Positions 19,501-26,936 of a stretch of 64,000 bases of DNA are shown one piece after another (position 1 is the first letter of the stretch; each line of letters starts with the position of its first letter). The position numbers and the translations under genes were made by a program. The stretch lies in contig JARQWU010000001.1 of the NCBI GenBank assembly GCA_040182905.1, forward strand, positions 1 through 64,000, in the 5' to 3' direction. This DNA is from Barthelona sp. PAP020 (taxonomy: Eukaryota > Metamonada: BaSk clade). The notes below the pieces were generated by a model. That model was not told where the DNA came from, did no database searches, and saw nothing but the letters and a program-made list of their open reading frames with translations.

Positions 19501-20135
19501 ATATCAGCTGCATCAAACTCAAAATCAAACTTTATTAATCCAAAATATTTGGTTAGCAAATACAATTGCAAACAAAAAAACTTGCTAGCAATTATAGCAC
19601 GTTCATTTCCTTCTTGCTTGACAACATGATTGAAACCATTTGAAAATTCAGAAATGAACTTTTGGTCATATCTCAAACAGAGGTGCATTACATATTCCAT
19701 CACAGATATCATGTCTATTAATCTCCAATCACTCTTTAACTTGATACTAAATAATCCACTGACAATTTCCTTCAAAAATCGATTGAAATCAAAAGTTTTC
19801 ATTTCATTCAAATGATCCAACAATGTATCATATTTTAATGTCTTTAATTTCTTCACATAAGGTTTAATCAAAGTAACATTCGAAGATAACCCATTTAAAC
19901 TTAATCTAATTGATGAATTTTCAACATAATAATCTTGTAACTTTTTCATATTGGCTTCCAAAGATAATTCAACATTACATGATGTATTTTCAAAATCAGC
20001 TATTGTTTCCTGTGGATTATCATCAAAACTCATTCCTGCTCCAAATAAATCATCCATCAAACTGCTTGAATCATTATTATTAATACAACTCGATATTTTT
20101 TTAATTTTCTTCTTTCCTTTTTTAGGTGGGGGCAT
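16509..20135 (-). CDS. UPF2: UPF2/NMD2-like nonsense-mediated decay factor
   Basis: The protein (1208 residues from the chosen start) has the UPF2 layout: a Lys-rich N-terminus, successive helical MIF4G-like regions and acidic stretches. The first helical region (about 60-300) contains SSNVTLIKPYVKKLKTL and DHLNEMKTFDFNRFLKE, matching the start of UPF2 MIF4G-1 in pattern. A Glu-run sits near 365-395. A second helical region follows, and a third contains ILSIPFEDDLASLGAIYW. Two Asp/Glu-rich blocks lie near 975-1035. The C-terminus (WYRQQSLLQDEEIELE) is helical and basic. UPF2 bridges UPF1 and UPF3 on mRNA; the UPF1-binding C-terminus is diverged here. ATG at 20133-20135 (MPPPKKGKKK) is preferred over the in-frame ATG at 20183, whose extension is Phe/Ile-rich. 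It is divergent from Rpn5 with 202 bp between starts. Confidence 0.72.
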   Translation of the reverse strand: MPPPKKGKKKIKKISSCINNNDSSSLMDDLFGAGMSFDDNPQETIADFENTSCNVELSLEANMKKLQDYYVENSSIRLSLNGLSSNVTLIKPYVKKLKTLKYDTLLDHLNEMKTFDFNRFLKEIVSGLFSIKLKSDWRLIDMISVMEYVMHLCLRYDQKFISEFSNGFNHVVKQEGNERAIIASKFFCLQLYLLTKYFGLIKFDFEFDAADIVKLLCSYDSQDGGFKYVLLFFKQFVSSYGIILQQTREFNKCKELLIQLINGPLFSIRQITEEIIEKNHCSMVPNEEELTKALDHLKFYDDISDSICVFLGIESPVLKRTANIEDFAKGEKPTISWFHILLYDDSNPNFYTEFPALDMYITKEQEEEDQEEEEVEEEEEDQENEEEEQEESKKTKFFKFFRSFFGRHVIDDFFDIPFFFQQFFTQYPEKKYRRLLIKKIFDSLKMYNYRHLKNLCFLMMNLSLYFEDVRKLVLAKIQKLLFQKISKNVTIRDENLDYQKKLLYISIELYKFRFFAQKYSHCKLPKPLGKTSKMTNIKKHPFRLIIWNFNKDTFYNTLNDPNHQFILKLYKLLKKNLKLQNIDLMSCYLNSIGYFLCNFYLTMNYFREEMITFLKHQSLQIDNYQRRESFLNSCKRSLANKKNANRSRQKTKLEKFISYLLIQGCTRMSSKDFSEAILSIPFEDDLASLGAIYWEEGKMYEIDLEPLNITCQEYFVYKLLQFQTPSKGLYNISLALAKLYRTRSDIIDQILTRLFDFISRTCQIDRKLIFMGYEVATTEEGCNLYLSSKVAEAIDFQNRTRHFDLFIYLFNLKLISIESFSQIFKILCEFEYRKSKLLMLSMPPAFKTTMDTGSIVRKILSLISNRITTLSNLLVKCKQRLIAENKLQSLLKHFETKVPDLIDMGVLSTYANFALQDAFELDKNIEEDLSLVDILKSAEEENQHLETLAGDMGENIGQKKSEFPEQEENMKNIRELTQQQEDEEEEDNNDEEDEDEESIEQSEDDEDEDEEESIEQSEDDDDEDEEDQFEEYNRLLYEEELKVAKARENEKIESEKCNAAFDSLFEQMFDTTSTVKTTNIIEKPKGLIKPKIFAKPKTPSEIKTDMSKETSNMSVKKPFISKQGLKLMKIETKDKELTQEEIELQNEKTREWYRQQSLLQDEEIELEQVQEDLKKKMKKIKNKKKEKVDDDTITSIQDLIAFEKNNAH

Positions 20136-20337
20136 TAAAAATATTATTATTTGAAAAAAAAAAATATTGAAACACCACCACACAACTATTTATCTTTTTG
20201 CATCTATAAAACTTTTATGTTTGAAGTTCTTTTGAACATTTATTTCAAAATTTTAATCCAAATTCTGAAAAAACTGAAAAATGATTGGAAAAAAACACTG
20301 TTATCTGAAAAGTACAGTTTTTTTTTTAACCTCTATT

Positions 20338-21576
20338 ATGGATAATCTTTCCAAAGAATTATTAGATCCTGAATCTGTTCCTCAAGAACTATTAACTAAA
20401 TCGTTAAACGTCTTGAGAAATGCTAAAAATCATTCATTAAATGGAGGTTTGGATATGTTAAAAATTTTGTCAAAGAAACGTGGACAAACTGCAAATAACG
20501 TGATGAAATTATTAGATGAAGCATTCATTTGGGTTGATGAGTGCAGAGAAAATGATGATGATGATTCATTTCTTTTAGTAATCGATAAAATTCGTGAAAT
20601 CTCTGCTGGGAAGTTATTTTTAGAGTTGCAATGGATCAAAGCGACGAGAATTTTGGGACAATATTATTTCAACAAAGAAGAAGTTGATAAGGCTTTAGAA
20701 TTGTATTTGGAAATTAGAGTTGAAGCTGTTGGGTCTTTGTCCAAGTTGGAAAGGTTTGAAGTTGTCCTAGAACAAGTTAAATTGATGTTATTGAAAGATA
20801 AGTTTATTCTTGCATCCATGTCTATGCGTAATGTCAGTGATATTATGTTAAAAACCGACGAAATGCAGCATTTAGTTTTTGAATATTATGAATATAAGAC
20901 TAAAATTTTGTTTCATGAAGGAAAGTATTTTGATTTGGCTATGTGTCGAGTTGCTCAATTTGAAGTGCCTAAGCCAGAAGAATTTTCTTCTATAACCACC
21001 GAAGAGTTGGTTGCTGAGGCTATTGTTTTTGCATGTATTTCTGAATATTCTCCAGAAAGGAATAATCTTTTACAGGCTTTAATTGACCACAAAAATCTTG
21101 TGGAATTCCCCAAGGCACGTTACATTTGTGAATGTCTTTTAGGTAATGACCTCCTTGTGACATATTTACAAAATGATGAATCCGTTTTGGATAATCTCAG
21201 TAATTTCATTGCTATTGTACAAGAAAAATATGAATTCAAAGAATTATCTTTGGATGACATTATGGTTGACACCATTCTAGAACATAATTTGAGAGTCGTC
21301 TCAAAAGTTTTTTCTAATGGTAATTTGGAAAGTTTAGCGGATTTATTGCAAACAAATGCTGAAATAATAGAAGAAAAGATTTGTGAACTCATAGAAAGAG
21401 ATGAAATTGCTTGTCTTATCGATAGGCCTGCAAGAATTGTTAATTTTGTTGATAGGAAAGCTCCCAGTGAAATATTAAACAATTGGGGAGATCAAATTGA
21501 AGTTACAGTTGATTTATTAGGTAAAGCTTGTCATTTTATCAATGTAGAAAAAGCCAGAACCAAAAATAATCAATAA
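20338..21576 (+). CDS. RPN5: 26S proteasome regulatory subunit Rpn5 (PSMD12)
   Basis: The 412-residue protein is a PCI-domain subunit of the proteasome lid. Diagnostic blocks are FLELQWIKATRILGQYYF, LELYLEIRVEAVGSLSKLER (matching QELQVETYGS of Rpn5), FEVVLEQVKLMLLKDKF, EYYEYKTKILFHEG and the PCI winged-helix end, ILEHNLRVVSKVF, RDEIACLIDRPARIVNF and NNWGDQIEVTVDLL. A helical solenoid fills residues about 1-280 and the PCI domain about 290-400. Length is close to that of human PSMD12 (456). The frame extends upstream to ATG 20281, but the extra residues are Phe-rich and unlike Rpn5; ATG 20338 (MDNLSKELL) is preferred. It is divergently arranged with the UPF2-like gene. Confidence 0.95.
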   Translation: MDNLSKELLDPESVPQELLTKSLNVLRNAKNHSLNGGLDMLKILSKKRGQTANNVMKLLDEAFIWVDECRENDDDDSFLLVIDKIREISAGKLFLELQWIKATRILGQYYFNKEEVDKALELYLEIRVEAVGSLSKLERFEVVLEQVKLMLLKDKFILASMSMRNVSDIMLKTDEMQHLVFEYYEYKTKILFHEGKYFDLAMCRVAQFEVPKPEEFSSITTEELVAEAIVFACISEYSPERNNLLQALIDHKNLVEFPKARYICECLLGNDLLVTYLQNDESVLDNLSNFIAIVQEKYEFKELSLDDIMVDTILEHNLRVVSKVFSNGNLESLADLLQTNAEIIEEKICELIERDEIACLIDRPARIVNFVDRKAPSEILNNWGDQIEVTVDLLGKACHFINVEKARTKNNQ

Positions 21577-21766
21577 TTTTGCAAAAGTAAAGATAATTGT
21601 GAGTAAATTGTTATTCTTTTCATATAATTTTTTTTCATAAAAAACACTGTTATTATAGTGATACTGGTTACCAAGGGTTTATTTTTGGACAAATTGGCCT
21701 TAAAAAATAAGGTAATTTGCAGAAAACAATCAATGAACAAAAACTCAAGTTTTTTTTTCAATTTTT

Positions 21767-21776
21767 TCATTGTTTT
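21767..21776 (+). promoter_or_regulatory. initiator-like TCATTGTTTT box
   Basis: TCATTG lies with its A 18 bases before the ATG at 21787, within a T-rich leader. It has the same form and spacing as the minus-strand boxes noted at 5274 and 14791. Confidence 0.28.
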
Positions 21777-21786
21777 TTTGAACTAA

Positions 21787-24700
21787 ATGATGAATAAAGA
21801 AGAAATTGCGATAACTTTACAGAAATGTAATAGTTTAATACATTCTAGATCAACTCAATATATGGTAATCACAAAATCTATCGATGGATTAAAGAGTTTA
21901 TCTTTACATTCATTAGAAATGATGAAAACACTTTATGAAAAATTAAATAATATTATCAATGATGATACATATCGCAGCAATCCAAGAAGACATGCAGTTT
22001 TAGCTATGTCTGATATTATTTGTAAAGATCCTGATAATTTTTTAATGGGTATTGAAAGAATTTCGTCTATATTGGAATCAGGTGCTGAAAGTTCTCAATT
22101 TGTGTGTAAAGCTGCACTTGAAGCATTAGGAAACATTGGAAGACAAGTTCCTATGTTACAAGAGCCTTTGAAAACGTTAATTTTTAATTATTTACCTAGT
22201 GCTGAAGACTCTAATCAAAAAATCAAGAGTAGTCTTTTATTTGGGATTATCACTGCTCTTTCAATGATGGCACAAACAAATACGCATATTAGAGCCTCTA
22301 TAATACCAGATCTTTTTGCCTGTTTAACCCATCCAGTTGGGGAAGTTCGAAAAGCAGGCATACTTGCGTTAGGTAGATGTTGTTTAAATTTAGGAGACAC
22401 ACAACCAGATATGTTATTACCCCAACGTGTATTAGATGCATGTTTAACGCTCCTGCATGTAAATGACCAATCAATGAACGAATATGACAAGAGTGAGCTT
22501 GTTCATTTGCGCAGTGCGACTGTAGAAGCTTTAGGTATGGTGGCTTTATCTAATCCTGATCGTTTTTCGGATTTAATTCGCAGTCAATTTGTTGAGATTT
22601 TGAAATCTAAGGATATTACCGATGTGAAGATTAAAAGTACTGTAGTTGTTCAATTAGGAGTTATCGAGGAATGTAGTCGTGACGATGCCAAGTCTATTGA
22701 TGTCACTGTTAGAGTTTTAAAGGATATTTCTGATTTTGATCAGCGTTTAAGGGAGCCTGTTTGTTATGCATTAACGCTTATTGCCAGATCTCATTCTAAT
22801 TATTATGAGATTGCTCATGATGCTTATATTAAGATTTTAGGCAATAGAGAGAGAAGAATTGATTTTGAAGAGTTGGATGAGATGTTCTATTCAGAATTCT
22901 TACCGGGATGGTGTGAGTTAATTGCACCTTATCATGCAACCTTGTTGGAAAGAACAAAGAATATTAGATGTGGTGAGTTTGTTCAAAACGATAGTAGTTG
23001 GGCTACTGGTGGACGAGTACCCATGTTTATGAATAGGTTGCATGTAATTGATTCCACAAAGCGAATTCGTCAAAATGCTGAACGAAGATTCAAGGAGCAA
23101 TATCATGTGGAGACAACAGAAGCAGATATACAAGAATCTGCCCATGAAAGTCATGAAATTGAGCGTATTTCAAGCATTGAAGAAGCAAAAGAACAAAGTA
23201 ACACTGAGCTTATTGATTTTTCAGCAAGAAATAGTGGTTTTGAAAAGTCAAACAGTTTTGGACAAATGGATCAATTAGATGAGGGTCAATATGAAGTTAG
23301 TTCTGTTGTTGAAGTTAATATTTCTGATGATGAAACGTCGAGTGTTGCTGAAGCTGAAAATACTGAAAATCAAGCAATAGAGGTTGAAGAAGCAAAAAAT
23401 GAAGCTAAAACAAAGGTTTTAGGAGATGAGCCGGAAGAAGAAATCGATGAAAGTGTTGAAAACGATGAAAATGATGATTGGACATTTGTGCTTGATTTTG
23501 ATGCCAAAGAAGAAGACAAAATGGAAAGAAATGAAACAAGTGAGAAAGAGCAAGAGTCTGAAGAAGAAAAAGAAGAAGAAAAAGAAGAAGAAAAAGAAGA
23601 AGAAGAAGAAGAAGATTTCATGAAAGAACAACCTTGGAAAGATGCTGAAATATCTACTGTGTCAAAAGATGATGAAGTTCTCAACGATACCGATTGGGAT
23701 ACTGTCTCATCACCTTCAAGATCGACAAATATGAACGTAGGCGTATCCACTATTGATGAAATGATGGATCAAATGAAACGCGAGAGTTTACCCAGGTTGT
23801 CTTCCATTAATGAAATTACTGACGATGAATTGGTTCTTTCCAGTGATGATGTTATCGTCAATATAAATGAAATTCCTGAAACCTTAGCTTTATTGGCAAA
23901 GCAGATTGCATTGAGATCGACTTTAAAACGTGAAGCTTTGATGAAACAAAGAATTGAAGCACGTAGGAATAGGGTGATTGAAATGTTAGAGAGAGCTGAT
24001 CCAGACGCTTATGATACAAGAGAATTAGAACGTGAGTTATACAGATTAAGTAAGCCAAAACATTTGTTAGATACTGAAGTTGCTGTTTATGAAATGCCAG
24101 AGCCCATTTCCACCAGGGGATTCACCAATCAAGGTTTTACTCACAATAAGAATCCTAAGCAGTTACACAAAGTCAATAGGAACAGTAATACATTGGAGAT
24201 GCAACATCATCCAAAAAGAGGGACACAAGTATGCAAATTCTTTTTGCAGGGTAAATGTTACAAGGGAGAAAATTGTCCCTATCGTCATGAATATCCTTCT
24301 GGACATGCACAAGAGCAATCTTCAACTCAAAGTTCAAGACAAATACAGGGTCAAATGCAAGTGAAAAACACAAATCAAGGGCAAACTCAATTGAATTTTT
24401 CCGGGATGGGTATGGGTGTAAACATGCAAATGACCCCTCAAACAAATGCACAAATGTTCAACAGGGATAACGAGACATATAATACTGAGTATTTAGAGAA
24501 TATGCCGATCAATCAATTGAAACAGATGCTTAAGAATGTCATTAATGACCTAGGTTTGGATCCTGACAACAAAAAGAGTTACGAATTTTGTAAGCATAAA
24601 AAAACCAAACAAGGTTGCCGTTTCAGTGATGAAGAATGTCTTTATTCACATAATTTCAAGCTTCTACCTTGTTTTAGAAACTTCAAAGAGCATACATGTC

Positions 24701-25248
24701 CTCATGGATCTGACAATTGCAAATATTCACACGATTATCGAATTTACAATTTAAATTCTTTGTTGAGGGCCATTAGACATGTTTCCAGTGCAAAGAATAG
24801 AACCCAATCTCAAATGTCATCGCAAATGTCGTATGAGTCTGGTGTTCAACAACAAAACATGAGTTTAAAAATGAATCCAACACTTGAACAGCAAATACTG
24901 ATGCAACAATTAATGTTACAACAAATGGGACAAATGGGACAAATGAGAAATTTGGGTAATATGGGTAATATGGGTAACATGGGCAATATGGGCAATATGG
25001 GGAATTTGGGTCAAATGAGTAATTTTGGCAACATGAATATGGGCCAAATGGGTCAAATGGGACAACTGGGACAGATGAGTAACATTGGTAACATGGGCAA
25101 TATGGGCAACATGGGGAATTTGGGTCAAATGGGCAATTTTGGCAACATGAACATGGGCCAAATGGGTCAAATGGGACAACTGGGTAACAACATGTCCAAC
25201 AATATGAGAGGGACAAATATGGATAATCAAAAATTTCAATTTCGTTAA
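21787..25248 (+). CDS. HEAT-repeat protein with CCCH zinc fingers and a Gly-Asn/Gln-Met repeat tail
   Basis: The 1153-residue protein combines parts not usually seen together. Residues about 20-370 are HEAT/ARM-like helical repeats (for example KAALEALGNIGRQVP and GEVRKAGILALGRCC). Residues about 470-640 are acidic, with a (EEEK)n stretch encoded by GAA repeats. A helical Arg/Glu-rich segment follows about 700-760. A CCCH zinc finger lies at about 817-835 (CKFFLQGKCYKGENCPYRH, C-x7-C-x5-C-x3-H). Two more Cys/His fingers lie at about 935-990 (CKHKKTKQGCRFSDEECLYSH and a following CPHGSDNCKYSH). The tail is (GNM/GQM)n. CCCH fingers usually bind RNA, so a scaffold in mRNA processing or decay is an inference. 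I do not recognise an orthologue. The antisense frames are shadows of its repeats. Confidence 0.85.
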   Translation: MMNKEEIAITLQKCNSLIHSRSTQYMVITKSIDGLKSLSLHSLEMMKTLYEKLNNIINDDTYRSNPRRHAVLAMSDIICKDPDNFLMGIERISSILESGAESSQFVCKAALEALGNIGRQVPMLQEPLKTLIFNYLPSAEDSNQKIKSSLLFGIITALSMMAQTNTHIRASIIPDLFACLTHPVGEVRKAGILALGRCCLNLGDTQPDMLLPQRVLDACLTLLHVNDQSMNEYDKSELVHLRSATVEALGMVALSNPDRFSDLIRSQFVEILKSKDITDVKIKSTVVVQLGVIEECSRDDAKSIDVTVRVLKDISDFDQRLREPVCYALTLIARSHSNYYEIAHDAYIKILGNRERRIDFEELDEMFYSEFLPGWCELIAPYHATLLERTKNIRCGEFVQNDSSWATGGRVPMFMNRLHVIDSTKRIRQNAERRFKEQYHVETTEADIQESAHESHEIERISSIEEAKEQSNTELIDFSARNSGFEKSNSFGQMDQLDEGQYEVSSVVEVNISDDETSSVAEAENTENQAIEVEEAKNEAKTKVLGDEPEEEIDESVENDENDDWTFVLDFDAKEEDKMERNETSEKEQESEEEKEEEKEEEKEEEEEEDFMKEQPWKDAEISTVSKDDEVLNDTDWDTVSSPSRSTNMNVGVSTIDEMMDQMKRESLPRLSSINEITDDELVLSSDDVIVNINEIPETLALLAKQIALRSTLKREALMKQRIEARRNRVIEMLERADPDAYDTRELERELYRLSKPKHLLDTEVAVYEMPEPISTRGFTNQGFTHNKNPKQLHKVNRNSNTLEMQHHPKRGTQVCKFFLQGKCYKGENCPYRHEYPSGHAQEQSSTQSSRQIQGQMQVKNTNQGQTQLNFSGMGMGVNMQMTPQTNAQMFNRDNETYNTEYLENMPINQLKQMLKNVINDLGLDPDNKKSYEFCKHKKTKQGCRFSDEECLYSHNFKLLPCFRNFKEHTCPHGSDNCKYSHDYRIYNLNSLLRAIRHVSSAKNRTQSQMSSQMSYESGVQQQNMSLKMNPTLEQQILMQQLMLQQMGQMGQMRNLGNMGNMGNMGNMGNMGNLGQMSNFGNMNMGQMGQMGQLGQMSNIGNMGNMGNMGNLGQMGNFGNMNMGQMGQMGQLGNNMSNNMRGTNMDNQKFQFR
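23560..23620 (+). repeat. in-frame GAA/AAA-rich microsatellite encoding poly-Glu/Lys
   Basis: Runs of GAAGAAGAAAAA repeat within the HEAT-CCCH gene and encode an acidic EEEKEEE tract. Such runs vary in length easily but stay in frame here. Confidence 0.85.
24967..25194 (+). repeat. 114-bp tandem duplication inside a nine-base (GNM/GQM) repeat tract
   Basis: The tract from about 24921 repeats three-codon units (Gly-Asn-Met or Gly-Gln-Met). Within it a longer block, 24967-25080, recurs at 25081-25194 with an offset of 114 bases (38 codons): AATTTTGGCAACATGAA occurs at 25021 and again at 25135. A few third-position differences show that the copies are not brand new. Confidence 0.85.
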
Positions 25249-25338
25249 AAAAAAACAATGTGGTATTTTTACTTGTTTAGATAAAGAGTTTATACTTTTT
25301 TGCTTGTTTTTTTTGAAAAATGACCAAAACGAAGTGTC
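25249..25338. other. 3' spacer after the HEAT-CCCH gene
   Basis: Short A/T-rich spacer with A-runs and T-runs, with nothing recognised. Confidence 0.5.
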
Positions 25339-25638
25339 ATGTCAATTTTCAGAAAGTGCGCAAAAGAGAAAGAAGAGGTTCTTTCAAGTAAGCTCAAGCG
25401 AATCTGCTCAAATTTGAACCATAAATGTTGTTGAGCAAGATTGGTAAATAGAGGTTTTTGTGATATGAACATCTTTCTACATAGATCACCATCAACCACA
25501 CAACAAATGGAAAAAAGATGGATACAAGACCAAAGACAAAATAGTATTCAAGAAGGCTCTTTGCAAGTAGAATCTGATGAACAAAGTGAAAAAAAACAAG
25601 AACAAAATACAGCACTGTCAATTAAAAATCCACATTAG
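25339..25638 (+). pseudogene. possible broken small protein gene (about 100 codons with one in-frame TGA)
   Basis: A frame from ATG 25339 reads about 31 hydrophilic residues (MSIFRKCAKEKEEVLSSKLK and on) and meets TGA at 25432-25434. The same frame then stays open for 67 more codons to TAG at 25636-25638, with a protein-like second half (SIQEGSLQVESDEQSEKK). The composition is less Phe/Asn/Ile-biased than chance frames here. It could be a small gene inactivated by one stop, or chance. No family was recognised. It lies next to a definite pseudogene, so this interval looks like a decaying region. Confidence 0.25.
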
Positions 25639-25743
25639 TGTTGAAATATGTGTTAAAATTTCAAAAATTCATCGAATGTTATGCAAATAATAGAAATGGA
25701 CCATTCTTTATGTCAAATAACGAATAATTAGCATTCAACAATG

Positions 25744-26715
25744 CTAATCCTCCTCCTCATCATCATGTTAGCTTTGTTTTTTCAAAAATGCACGTATGTT
25801 ACCACCATTTGTTTCATTAAGGTCGACCAAATCCCGACACATGTCGATAACTAGATTATACTCTTCTTCATTCACCCAAACCCCTGAAGCTACCAACTGT
25901 CTAACAACATTGGTGCTTACATTGATAGAAAAAAGGTTTGACAATATATAACCATCATCCTTTCACAATTCAATGAATTTGGATTGATGTGAAGGGTCAT
26001 ATTCAAGCCCAATTGAATAGACTTTGATTGTACCACCAGTGCATCTTCCACACTAACTGACTCATATCAGGTGATATAGCAAAAAAATAATGGTATCGAT
26101 CAGCAGCACAAGAAATTTTTTGAATTTGCTGAAAGTTATTAATTTTGTATGAGCAAATATAACCATCAGAAATAACAAGCAGAATATCTTTGGTCAAGAA
26201 ATGAATGGAACACACCAAGCCACTCATATCAAATGTGTGAAGAATTGACCCGTTGTCGATGTTCCAGAGTTTCACTTAATTTGATTAATCACCAACTGCA
26301 ACAATTTTTTTTTGGATGAATTGAAATCAATAGATCTAATAATACCAGCTTGATTGAATGTACGAACAATAGAGAAATTGTCAAGGTAAACCAATTTGAG
26401 ATTGCAATCACTACTGGCTGTTAGAAGATATTTTCCACATGGTAAAAATTGTATCCTACAAATATTGGCTGAGTGAACTGTTGCTTCCATTACAACATTG
26501 CCATTATTTACATCCCACTTCTTTAGATTTTCATTTTTATCACCAGAATACACATAATTTGAGCAGAATGGAAAACAAATCCTATAAAACCAACAGTCAT
26601 TACTTAACCTTCTTAAAATGGAAAAATTTGGAAGGCTGTATATAATAATAGTACAATCACTTGAACATGTGACCAACTTTTGTCCATCTGGTTAAAAGTC
26701 TTATGAATTTGTTGA
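25744..26715 (-). pseudogene. decayed WD40-repeat gene, paralogue of the gene at 55545-56763
   Basis: Read on the minus strand, fragments in different frames match the WD40 protein at 55545-56763 end to end: PDGQKLVTCSSD, SGDKNENLKKWDVNNGNV, then KLWNIDNGS, YDPSHQ, KDDGYILSNL and a C-terminal DMCRDLVDLNETNGGN. At least two frameshifts break it. One follows an A-run near 26310, where one extra A would restore the match. The other is near 26035, in the CGRC segment. Several codons of the parent have become stops: Ser to TAA before PDGQ, two TAA near 26280, and Ser to TGA before KDDG near 25965. The acidic tail also sits behind a TAA. The first 80 or so residues are not recognisable. With this many lesions it is not a sequencing artefact. 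Confidence 0.9.
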
Positions 26716-26936
26716 TCCAATTTCTTTTTCTTTTTGAACCTGTTTCAGATTTAAACTTAAAATAAAGATGTCCAAATGATCAATAACTAACTACATTATT
26801 CCACAAATCAATTGAGACTGATCAGCTAATTACAATGCATTCTAATGAATGTTCTGACAATTGATTGATTTTTTCATTCAATTGAAAAAAGATTTGTTTG
26901 AAATGCAGGCAAAAATAAACACAATTTATTTACACA
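26716..26936. other. intergenic stretch, no gene seen
   Basis: A/T-rich spacer upstream of the pseudogene and downstream of VPS13. Nothing was recognised. Confidence 0.5.

Noticed and set aside
24773-25258. Cys/Pro-rich minus-strand frames of 161 and 107 codons
   Set aside because: They are antisense readings of the GNM/GQM repeat and the open frames follow from its periodicity.
26003-26676. Two separate minus-strand WD40 genes
   Set aside because: They are pieces of one gene split by a frameshift and stops; the first would begin with GTG, not ATG.
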